Part shown: positions 39,832 through 46,838 of the stretch, piece by piece | Numbering within the stretch: position 1 is the first letter of the stretch | Layout: the number at the start of each line of letters is the position of its first letter | Source of the DNA: Rhizobium sp. BT03 | GTDB lineage: Bacteria; Pseudomonadota; Alphaproteobacteria; Rhizobiales; Rhizobiaceae | Length of the DNA: 64,000 bases | NCBI RefSeq assembly: GCF_030053155.1 | Contig: NZ_CP125640.1 | Location: forward strand, 2,679,501-2,743,500 | Direction: 5' to 3' | Position numbers and translations under genes: made by a program | The notes under the pieces: generated by a model | Database searches by the model: none | What the model saw: only the letters and a program-made list of their open reading frames with translations | What the model was told of the DNA's origin: nothing

Positions 39832-40653
39832 CTATTTGCCGTCGATCTGCTGGCCGATATAGGCAATCGCCTGCTGATAGACGCTGGCGGCGTTCCAGCC
39901 CTGGATAGCGACGAAGTTCGGCTCTCCCGGCTGATAGCCGGCGCCGGCGCGCCAGCCATGGCCCTTGAGGAAATTCGCGGTCGAGGCCAGCGCATCGGCG
40001 CGGGAACCGACCATGTCGACGCGGCCGTCGCCGTCGCCGTCGGCGCCGAAGCGCACGACATTGCGCGGCAGAAACTGCGTCTGGCCGATTTCACCATGGG
40101 CGGCACCCTTGGCCTGCGGGCTCAGATACCCCTCGGAGACGAGCTGGAGCGCGGCATAAAGCTGGTCAGTGAAATAGTCCGAACGTCGGCAGTCATAGGC
40201 GAGCGTCGAAACGGCCGACAGCGTATGCTGGTTGCCCATATAGCTGCCAAAACCGGTCTCCATGCCCCAGATGGCGATCAGCGGGCCGGCCGGAACGCCG
40301 AAACGGCGCTCGATCGAGGCAAACAGCGCCTGGTTGGCGGCCTTCATGCTGCGGCCGCGGGAGATGACGGTGGCGCCGCCGCGCTTCTGCATGAACGCGT
40401 CGAAGGAGAGTTTGAAGCTCTTCTGGCCGCGGTCGGCGGCGATCGTCGGTTTGTTGTAATTGACGTTGGCGAAGGCGCGGCTGAGCACCGACTGGCTGAC
40501 GCCGTTGGCTGCTGCCGTCTGTTTGAAATCGGCGACCCAGGCGTCGAAACCGGCGCTGGTGTTGCCACATTGCGGTCCTTGCGCGAACGCCGGTACCGCA
40601 TGGAGAACGCCCATTGCCGCAGCGGCCGCCAGAAATAACTTTGTCATGCGCAT
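39832..40653 (-). CDS. Lytic murein transglycosylase, MltB type
   Basis: Cleaves peptidoglycan glycan strands to 1,6-anhydro products. The 273-residue product has a Sec signal peptide (residues 1-24, AFAQ cleavage), then an SLT_2 domain with the catalytic glutamate in IWGMETGFGSYMG (E132) and GEIGQTQFLPRNVVRFGADGDGDG. It lacks a lipobox and a C-terminal peptidoglycan-binding domain, so it should be a soluble periplasmic form. Standing alone between convergent and same-strand genes, it gives no hint of a dedicated partner. Confidence 0.93.
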   Translation of the reverse strand: MRMTKLFLAAAAAMGVLHAVPAFAQGPQCGNTSAGFDAWVADFKQTAAANGVSQSVLSRAFANVNYNKPTIAADRGQKSFKLSFDAFMQKRGGATVISRGRSMKAANQALFASIERRFGVPAGPLIAIWGMETGFGSYMGNQHTLSAVSTLAYDCRRSDYFTDQLYAALQLVSEGYLSPQAKGAAHGEIGQTQFLPRNVVRFGADGDGDGRVDMVGSRADALASTANFLKGHGWRAGAGYQPGEPNFVAIQGWNAASVYQQAIAYIGQQIDGK

Positions 40654-40769
40654 TGAGAAACCCCACTCTCGATCTGCATAGCTTTGAGGCGGGCAAAAGA
40701 ATGCCAGCCACTCGCGATTTTGTCACGATCACCTTTTAGCGAGCGCTTATACAGTTGTATTCGCCCGGA

Positions 40770-40796
40770 AAAGCCCCGCTCAACGAGCAGGGCTTT
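40770..40796 (-). terminator. Terminator after asd
   Basis: AAGCCCCGCTC / GAGCAGGGCTTT arms with one mismatch around AAC, 26 bp beyond the asd stop; the A-rich left side becomes a T-tract for the leftward transcript. Confidence 0.75.
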
Positions 40797-40821
40797 AGCA
40801 TATCATGGTTTACAAATGGTA

Positions 40822-41856
40822 TCAGGCGGCCTGCTTGCGCGGCTTGACAAGGCCGCGATTGACGAGCAGCTCGGCGATCTGAATGGCGTTCAATGCCGCG
40901 CCCTTGCGCAGATTGTCGGAGACCACCCAGATGTTGAGGCCGTTTTCGACCGTCGCATCTTCCCGGATGCGCGAGATGTAGGTCGCGTCCTCGCCGGCGG
41001 ATTCATACGGCGTGATGTAGCCGCCGTTCTCACGCTTGTCGATGACGAGGCAGCCCGGTGCATCGCGCAGGATGTCGCGGGCCTGGTCGGCGGTGATCTC
41101 GTTTTCGAACTCGATGTTGACCGATTCCGAATGACCGATGAATACAGGCACGCGCACCGCCGTGCAGGTCACCTTGATCTTCGGGTCGAGCATCTTCTTC
41201 GTCTCGGCCAGCACCTTCCACTCTTCCTTGGTGTAGCCGTCTTCCATGAAGACGTCGATGTGCGGGATGACGTTGAAGGCGATACGCTTGGTGAACTTCT
41301 TGTTCTCGATCGGATCGGCGACGAAGACGGCGCGCGTCTGATTGAAGAGCTCGTCCATGCCGTCCTTGCCGGCGCCGGAGACCGACTGATAGGTCGAGAT
41401 GACGACACGCTTGATCTTGGCGAAGTCGTGCAGCGGCTTCAGCGCCACCACCAGCTGGGCGGTCGAGCAATTCGGATTGGCGATGATGTTGCGCTTGGTG
41501 AACTGGCTGATGGCATCCGGGTTCACTTCCGGCACGATCAGCGGCACGTCGGCGTCGTAACGCCAGGCCGACGAATTGTCGATGACGATGCAGCCCTGCT
41601 GGCCGATCTTCGGCGAGAACTTCTTGGAGATCTCGCCGCCGGCCGACATCAGGCAGATATCGGTGTCGGAGAAATCGTAATTCTCCAGGTTGGAGACCTT
41701 CAGCGTCCGGTCACCATAGGAAACCTCGGTGCCCTGCGAACGCGCGGAGGCGAGCGCCACGACCTCATCGGCGGGGAAGCCGCGTTCGGAGAGGATGTTG
41801 AGCATCTCCCGGCCAACATTTCCGGTCGCTCCCGCAATTGCTACTTTGAAACCCAT
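40822..41856 (-). CDS. asd: Aspartate-semialdehyde dehydrogenase
   Basis: Second step of the aspartate pathway, giving the precursor of lysine/diaminopimelate, threonine, methionine and isoleucine. The 344-residue protein has the NADP-binding GATGNVGREM (residues 9-18), active-site cysteine in NPNCSTAQL (C130), and the substrate-binding region near residue 240-270 with HSESVNIEFE. Its 5' leader (41857-41967) is purine-rich near the start codon and has several potential hairpins, with a Lys/Thr-rich short ORF just upstream on the same strand. No other pathway genes lie nearby. Confidence 0.96.
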   Translation of the reverse strand: MGFKVAIAGATGNVGREMLNILSERGFPADEVVALASARSQGTEVSYGDRTLKVSNLENYDFSDTDICLMSAGGEISKKFSPKIGQQGCIVIDNSSAWRYDADVPLIVPEVNPDAISQFTKRNIIANPNCSTAQLVVALKPLHDFAKIKRVVISTYQSVSGAGKDGMDELFNQTRAVFVADPIENKKFTKRIAFNVIPHIDVFMEDGYTKEEWKVLAETKKMLDPKIKVTCTAVRVPVFIGHSESVNIEFENEITADQARDILRDAPGCLVIDKRENGGYITPYESAGEDATYISRIREDATVENGLNIWVVSDNLRKGAALNAIQIAELLVNRGLVKPRKQAA

Positions 41857-41967
41857 TTCTCAAGCTCTCTTTCTCTTCTCTCCTCTTGTCCGGTGAGGGG
41901 AAAGGCGCGACGGATCGCGTCTTCCTGTCCCCAGCCGAGCCGGGGAGAGAGCGGCAGGCCAGAGACG

Positions 41968-42087
41968 TCAGACGGTTTTCGTCGTCGTTTTGGCCTTGGT
42001 TTTGGCAGAAACCGGAACGGCAATGTCCACCCCGGCAACCCGTGCCCGGTCATTGCGGTCAGCAATGGCGTGTTCGTCGCGAACCAT
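41968..42087 (-). CDS. 39-codon Lys/Thr-rich ORF, candidate leader peptide of asd
   Basis: ATG at 42087 with AAAAGGA seven bases upstream, TGA at 41968; the product starts MVRDEHAIADRNDRARVAG and ends AKTKAKTTTKTV. Nine of the eleven residues before the final valine are Lys or Thr, both end products of the pathway served by asd, which begins 111 bases downstream on the same strand. Between them the RNA could form CCCCGGC/GCTGGGG and CGCGA/TCGCG hairpins, and CTCTCTCC (41951-41944) could pair with GGAGAGA (41883-41877). No T-run terminator is visible, so control of translation is more likely than classical attenuation. Alternatively it is a plain small basic protein. I do not recognise a family. 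Confidence 0.5.
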   Translation of the reverse strand: MVRDEHAIADRNDRARVAGVDIAVPVSAKTKAKTTTKTV

Positions 42088-42190
42088 GGAGATTCCTTTT
42101 CCGCTGTTGCTCTTAGAAGGTTTTCCACAGGAGTCAAGGTTTTTGCGCTTGAAGCAGGACGCGAAAGCGGCGGCTCGATGCTGCGACGTT

Positions 42191-42208
42191 TTGTCATGCC
42201 GCTGTCAT
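42191..42208 (+). promoter_or_regulatory. Pho box upstream of alkaline phosphatase
   Basis: TTGTCAT-gccg-CTGTCAT: two 7-base repeats spaced by four bases, matching the PhoB-binding pattern CTGTCAT-N4-CTGTCAT with one mismatch. It lies 57 bp upstream of the phosphatase start, a normal distance for PhoB activation under phosphate limitation. Confidence 0.82.
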
Positions 42209-42265
42209 CCTCGGGAGGTATCCCGGCCACGTTATCAATGTCTGCAACGAAAACGGGGGTTTTCC

Positions 42266-44020
42266 ATGCGTACGCTTCTTGCCGCCTTTGCGGCCACCAC
42301 CATCCTTGCGGGCGCCGCTCAGGCGACGACGGTCTATCCGCTCGATCGCGCGACGATTCTTGCCGGTTCGCCGTTCGATTTCAAGGTCGAACTCAACAAG
42401 CAGGTCAAGCCCGAAGACGTGAAGATCACCGTCAACGGCCAGGACTACAAGACCGTCCTCGGCGGCGAGGCGCGGTTCGTCGAGCTGGAAAAGGGCAAGG
42501 ATGACAAGGCTCTCGGCTCCGCTCTGCTGCTGCGCGGCCTGAAGATTTCCACTCCGGGCGATTACAAGATCGAAGTCGCTGCCGGCGACGAAACGAAGTC
42601 CGTCACCTGGAACGTTTACGAAACCGCGGCTCAGCCGAAGGCCAAGAACATCATCTTCCTGCTCGGCGACGGCCTTTCCGTCGCCCATCGCACCGCTGCC
42701 CGCATCATGTCGAAGGGCATGAGCGAAGGTAAGGCGAACGGCCGCCTGAACATGGACGATCTCGATCGCTTGGCTTTCATCGGCACCTCGTCGACGAATG
42801 CCGTTGCCACGGACTCGGCCAACACCATGTCGGCCTACATGACCGGCCACAAGACCGCCGTCAACGCGCTCGGCGTCTACGCGGACCGCACCCCGGCCTC
42901 GCTTGATGACCCGCGCGTCGAAACCATTGCAGAAGCCGTTCGCCGCACGACCAAGAAGTCGATCGGCATCGTCGCGACGGCTGAAGTCGAGGACGCGACG
43001 CCGGCTGCCGTCGTTTCCCATACCCGCAACCGCAACGACAAGGCCGACATTGTCGGCATGCTGCTCGAGGTCAAGCCGGAAGTCCTGCTCGGCGGCGGCT
43101 CGGCCTATTTCCTCGGCAAGGAAGTCGCCGGTTCCAAGCGCAAGGACAACCAGGATTACATCAAGCTGTTCCAGGATGCCGGCTACAAGCTTGCGACCGA
43201 CAAGAACGAGCTCGCCGCCAATGCATCGGCCGAAGGCAATCTCCTCGGTCTCTTCCACACCGGCAATATGGATGTCACGCTCGATCGCGAGTTCCTGAAG
43301 AAGGGCACCGTCGACAAGTTCCCGAACCAGCCGGGTCTCGTCGCCATGACCAAGGTCGCACTCGACCGGCTCTCGAAGAATCCTGATGGTTTCTTCCTGA
43401 TGGTCGAAGGTTCCTCGATCGACAAGATGTCGCATCCGCTCGATTGGGATCGCGCCGTCTTCGAAACCATCGAATTCGACCAGGCAATCGGCGTTGCGCG
43501 CGAATTCCAGAAGGCCCATCCCGACACGCTGATCGTCGTCACCGGCGACCACACCCACGGCGTTTCGATCATCGGCACCGTCGATGACGAGAAGCCGGGC
43601 ACGGAAATGCGCGAAAAGGTCGGCACCTATGCGGAAGCCGGCTTCCCGAACTACAAGGACGAAAACGGCGACGGTTATCCCGACAAGGTCGACGTCAGCC
43701 GCCGCCTGTTCCTCAGCGCCAATAACGGCCCCGACCACTACGAGACCTTCCGTCCGAAGCTCGACGGCCCGTTCGTTCCGGCTGTCCAGAACGAAAAGAA
43801 GGAATATGTCGCCAACGAGCAGTACAAGGATGTTCCGGGCGCCGTCTTCGTTCAGGGCAATCTTCCGAAGAGCAGCGAGAGCGGCGTCCATGCGGTCGAC
43901 GACGTCGTCCTGCAGTCGGCTGGTCCGGGTTCGGAAGAATTCCATGGCTACATGGAACAGAGCGACGTCTATCGCGTGCTCGCCGACACCTTCGCGCTCG
44001 GCGCCAAGCAGACGAACTGA
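42266..44020 (+). CDS. Periplasmic alkaline phosphatase (PhoA family)
   Basis: Releases phosphate from phosphomonoesters. The 584-residue protein has a Sec signal peptide (residues 1-20, AQA cleavage), a beta-rich N-terminal domain (about 21-120), and the alkaline phosphatase fold with metal ligand D135 (LLGDG), nucleophile S184 (ATDSANTMSAYMTG), EGSSIDKMSH and GDHTHGV metal-binding motifs. ATG 42266 follows GAAAACGGGGG and gives the signal peptide; the frame is open further upstream without meaning. It is longer than E. coli PhoA (471) because of the added N-terminal domain. A Pho box precedes it. Confidence 0.93.
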   Translation: MRTLLAAFAATTILAGAAQATTVYPLDRATILAGSPFDFKVELNKQVKPEDVKITVNGQDYKTVLGGEARFVELEKGKDDKALGSALLLRGLKISTPGDYKIEVAAGDETKSVTWNVYETAAQPKAKNIIFLLGDGLSVAHRTAARIMSKGMSEGKANGRLNMDDLDRLAFIGTSSTNAVATDSANTMSAYMTGHKTAVNALGVYADRTPASLDDPRVETIAEAVRRTTKKSIGIVATAEVEDATPAAVVSHTRNRNDKADIVGMLLEVKPEVLLGGGSAYFLGKEVAGSKRKDNQDYIKLFQDAGYKLATDKNELAANASAEGNLLGLFHTGNMDVTLDREFLKKGTVDKFPNQPGLVAMTKVALDRLSKNPDGFFLMVEGSSIDKMSHPLDWDRAVFETIEFDQAIGVAREFQKAHPDTLIVVTGDHTHGVSIIGTVDDEKPGTEMREKVGTYAEAGFPNYKDENGDGYPDKVDVSRRLFLSANNGPDHYETFRPKLDGPFVPAVQNEKKEYVANEQYKDVPGAVFVQGNLPKSSESGVHAVDDVVLQSAGPGSEEFHGYMEQSDVYRVLADTFALGAKQTN

Positions 44021-44029
44021 TCTCTCGAC

Positions 44030-44071
44030 GCGGATGATTTTAGGCCGGATCGGCCTAAAATCTGAATCCGC
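44030..44071. repeat. Nested palindrome after the phosphatase
   Basis: Outer arms GCGGAT and ATCCGC enclose a perfect 12-bp pair GATTTTAGGCCG / CGGCCTAAAATC with a 3-base centre. Same layout as 28301-28351. It may also end phosphatase transcription. Confidence 0.8.
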
Positions 44072-44089
44072 ATCGCGATCAAAGAAATA

Positions 44090-44133
44090 GAGCATGATGC
44101 CGAAAACCGCTCACACTTTTCGGCATCATGCTC
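44090..44133. repeat. Perfect 17-bp inverted repeat
   Basis: GAGCATGATGCCGAAAA (44090-44106) and its exact complement (44117-44133) around a 10-base loop. It is the second of four hairpins between the phosphatase and the next gene. Confidence 0.85.
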
Positions 44134-44146
44134 TGGCCGATCCCGC

Positions 44147-44165
44147 AAGGCCGCTTGCCGGCCTT
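44147..44165. repeat. Small hairpin AAGGCCG/CGGCCTT
   Basis: Seven-base arms around a five-base loop; third hairpin of the array. Confidence 0.6.
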
Positions 44166-44185
44166 GCCTCTTTCGTTGATCATGG

Positions 44186-44214
44186 TCCCGGCCGTTCAGC
44201 GGCCGGGATTTGTT
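44186..44214 (+). terminator. Hairpin with T-rich tail just before the Tat-exported protein gene
   Basis: TCCCGGCCG / CGGCCGGGA arms with a five-base loop, then TTTGTTT. It ends 15 bases before the start codon at 44229. It looks like a terminator for upstream transcription or a conditional leader hairpin. Confidence 0.65.
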
Positions 44215-44228
44215 TCCTGGAGGTCGCC

Positions 44229-44690
44229 ATGGACATATTCTCTTCGCTGCATCTCAGCCGCCGCGGGCTGATCGGCGCCGCCGTTGCGCTTCCCTTTACC
44301 GCTTCCACCGTTCGCGCCGGCGATGCTTCGCTCTCCTTTGACGAGCTCTACGGCAAGTTCGGCGTGCTCGGCCTCGAATTCTCCGACAAGGTGAAGCAGC
44401 TCGCGGGCCAGGACATCAGCATGAAGGGCTTCATGGCGCCGCCGCTGAAGGCCGAGGCGCAGTTCTTCGTGCTCACCGAGGTGCCGATGTCGCTCTGCCC
44501 CTTCTGCTCCTCGGATGCGGACTGGCCTGACAATATCGTCGTCGTCTATCTCTCGGAGAAACAGACCTTCGTGCAGCCGCGCCAGACGATCGAAGTGCGC
44601 GGCATGCTGGAATATGGTTCCTGGACGGACCCGGATACCGGCTTCGTCAGCCTGCTGCGTATCCGCCAGGCCGAATATTCCGCGGCCTGA
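44229..44690 (+). CDS. Tat-exported DUF3299-like CxxC protein
   Basis: A 153-residue protein with a twin-arginine signal (LSRRGLIGAAVALPFTAS, residues 9-26) and a small beta-rich domain containing CPFC (C90, C93), the rest resembling DUF3299 proteins in layout: KGFMAPPL, then a valine-rich strand, a cysteine motif, PDNIVVVYL and a C-terminal VRGMLEYG strand. It should work folded in the periplasm, possibly as a metal or redox cofactor protein. It is followed six bases later by the ATPase and permease genes. DUF3299 similarity is by eye, not by a search. Confidence 0.6.
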   Translation: MDIFSSLHLSRRGLIGAAVALPFTASTVRAGDASLSFDELYGKFGVLGLEFSDKVKQLAGQDISMKGFMAPPLKAEAQFFVLTEVPMSLCPFCSSDADWPDNIVVVYLSEKQTFVQPRQTIEVRGMLEYGSWTDPDTGFVSLLRIRQAEYSAA

Positions 44691-44696
44691 ACCGAT

Positions 44697-45389
44697 ATGC
44701 TCGCTCTTCATATCGAAAACCTTGACGTCACCTTCCTCGGCCTGTCCTCGCCGGCGCTGGCAATCACTAGCCTGTCGATCGATGCCGGCAGCAGGGTCGC
44801 CATTACAGGCGCGTCCGGCTCCGGCAAGAGCACCTTCGTTAATATCGTCGCCGGGCTGGAACGGACGCGGCAGGGCCGCATCCGTTGGAACGGCGAGGAT
44901 ATTGCGGGCTTTTCGGAAAGCCGCCGCGACCGGTTCCGTGCCGCCAATATCGGCCTGGTCATGCAGGAATTTCATCTCTTCCCCGGCCTATCGGCGCTGG
45001 AGAACGTGCTTCTGCCGGCGCGGCTTGCGGGTGCGGCCACGGCTGATGTCATCGAGCGGGCGCATGCGCTTTTGAGCACAGTCGGTCTTTCCCGCCCCGG
45101 CCAGAAGATCGAAACCATGTCGCGCGGCGAGATGCAGCGCGTGGCGATCGGCCGGGCGCTGCTGCGCAAGCCCGGCGTCATCATCGCCGACGAGCCGACG
45201 GCGAGCCTCGATGCCGAAAGCGGTGAGGCCGTCGGCGATCTTATCCTCGATCTCGCCATTGCCGAAGGCAGCACGCTGATCGTCGTTTCACACGACCAAC
45301 GCCTGGCCGGCCGCCTCGATCGGCGCATTACCTTCGGCTCCGGCCGGATCAGCGGCGATTCCGCGGCAGCGGCGGGAGAGGCTGCATGA
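44697..45389 (+). CDS. ABC transporter ATPase (LolD/MacB type)
   Basis: A 230-residue ATPase with Walker A GASGSGKST (residues 38-46), Q-loop LVMQEFHLFPGLSALENV, a variant signature MSRGEMQRVAIGRALL (R in place of the usual G of LSGGQ), Walker B VIIADEPTASLD and an H-loop VVSHDQRL. This type partners MacB/FtsX-like permeases in mechanotransmission, not solute import. It overlaps the permease gene by four bases (ATGA). Confidence 0.92.
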   Translation: MLALHIENLDVTFLGLSSPALAITSLSIDAGSRVAITGASGSGKSTFVNIVAGLERTRQGRIRWNGEDIAGFSESRRDRFRAANIGLVMQEFHLFPGLSALENVLLPARLAGAATADVIERAHALLSTVGLSRPGQKIETMSRGEMQRVAIGRALLRKPGVIIADEPTASLDAESGEAVGDLILDLAIAEGSTLIVVSHDQRLAGRLDRRITFGSGRISGDSAAAAGEAA

Positions 45390-46654
45390 TCCGCTTCATC
45401 CTTGCCGATCTTCGCCGCCTCTGGGCGGGGTCGCTGGTGGTCGTGCTGCTGGTGGCGCTGGCGACCGCGCTCGGCGTTTGCGTTGTGCTGCAGGAGCGGG
45501 CGCTTCGTCTCGGCAGCGCGCGCGCCGCCGACAAGTTCGATCTCGTCATCGGCGCCGGCGGCAGCGAGACGCAGCTCGTGCTGTCCTCCGTCTTCCTGCA
45601 GCCTTCGCCTTTGCCGCTGATGCCGGGTGAGGTCTTGGGCAGGCTTGCCGCCGATCGACGTGTCGACTGGGCAGCCCCGATCGGCTTCGGCGATTCCTTC
45701 TCCGGCTATCCGATCGTCGGGACGACGGTGACGCTGGTGGAGAACCTGTCCGGCGGCTTTGCCGAGGGCAAGGTTTTCGCCCGCGAGGGAGAGGCGGTGA
45801 TCGGCTCCGCGGTCAAGCTGCCGCTCGGGGCCGAGATCAAGCCGATGCATGGCCAAGCGGAAGAAGGCGGCGAGACTCATACCGAACTCGTCTATCACGT
45901 CGCCGGCCGCCTGCGGCCGACGGGGACTGCCTGGGATCGGGCCATTCTCGTTCCGATCCAGGCTGTCTGGCATATCCATGGCCTGGGGGCAGACGCGCAT
46001 GAAAGTGCCGAGGAGGCAGGACACGATCACGCGCATGAAGGCGCCGGTCATGATGCGCACGAGCATCATGGAGAAATCGACCCGGATGCCGCCCTCGACG
46101 AAAACTGGGCTGCGGATGCGCCCGGGCTTCCCGCCATCCTCGTCAAGCCGAAGACGATCGCCGACGCCTACAAGCTGCGGCAGGACTATCGCAGCGGCAA
46201 TACCGTCGCCGTCTTTCCCGGCGAGGTGCTGACCGATCTTTACGCCACGCTCGGCGACGCCAAGCAGATCCTCGTTGCGGTCGCCGCCGGCGCGCAAGTG
46301 CTCGTCGCCGCCTCGCTGGTCCTGGTCACGGTCATCCATATCGGCCAACGCCGCCGCCAGATCGGCGCGCTCCGGGCTTTCGGCGCCCCGCGCGGCGCGA
46401 TTTTCGGCATTGTCTGGCTGGAATTCTTCTTCCTGGTGGCCGCCGGCATCGGGCTCGGATTCACCTTCGGCTATGCTGCGGCGCTGACCTTATCCGGCAT
46501 GTTCTCTCAGACGAGCGGGATCGCCATGCCGGTTGGCTTCGCCCGTGAAGACGCCGGGCTTGCGGTGGTGCTGCTCGCCTTTGCCGCCGTCCTGGCCGCA
46601 TTGCCGGCGGTGCTCGCCTACCGGCAATCGCCGGCGCAGGCGCTGAGAGCTTAG
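45386..46654 (+). CDS. FtsX/MacB-like ABC permease with His-rich periplasmic loop
   Basis: A 422-residue permease with an N-terminal helix (about residues 13-35), a large periplasmic domain (about 40-300), and three C-terminal helices (from about residue 305) ending YRQSPAQALRA, the standard FtsX-family layout. Residues 196-228 hold ten histidines (HIHGL..., HDHAHEGAGHDAHEHH), a likely metal-binding stretch. Cassettes of this kind with DUF3299 proteins occur as the zinc-regulated Zrg genes of Vibrio, from which a metal-related role is inferred; no Zur site was recognised upstream. Confidence 0.88.
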   Translation: MIRFILADLRRLWAGSLVVVLLVALATALGVCVVLQERALRLGSARAADKFDLVIGAGGSETQLVLSSVFLQPSPLPLMPGEVLGRLAADRRVDWAAPIGFGDSFSGYPIVGTTVTLVENLSGGFAEGKVFAREGEAVIGSAVKLPLGAEIKPMHGQAEEGGETHTELVYHVAGRLRPTGTAWDRAILVPIQAVWHIHGLGADAHESAEEAGHDHAHEGAGHDAHEHHGEIDPDAALDENWAADAPGLPAILVKPKTIADAYKLRQDYRSGNTVAVFPGEVLTDLYATLGDAKQILVAVAAGAQVLVAASLVLVTVIHIGQRRRQIGALRAFGAPRGAIFGIVWLEFFFLVAAGIGLGFTFGYAAALTLSGMFSQTSGIAMPVGFAREDAGLAVVLLAFAAVLAALPAVLAYRQSPAQALRA

Positions 46655-46838
46655 CCACGGCCGGCCGACTCCGCTGCCTGCAAAGCACGTTGCCATTAGA
46701 CTAAAGTCATAATCCCAAAGCATCTCTCTTTTTGACTTGGCGTTTCTGGCACACTCTCGTCAGGCGTGTCGCGGCCAGGGGTCTGCTTTGAGGAGAGTAG
46801 GTCGCGCGCGTTGCTCATCACTCTGTGGAGGACAGACA

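Noticed and set aside
41841..42230. 129-codon frame overlapping the leader of asd and the 39-codon ORF
   Set aside because: It lacks a ribosome site and conserved motif, and runs into asd in another frame.
42194..44095. 633-codon open frame opposite the phosphatase gene
   Set aside because: High-GC coding DNA produces long opposite frames; the phosphatase frame has a signal peptide, catalytic motifs and a Pho box.
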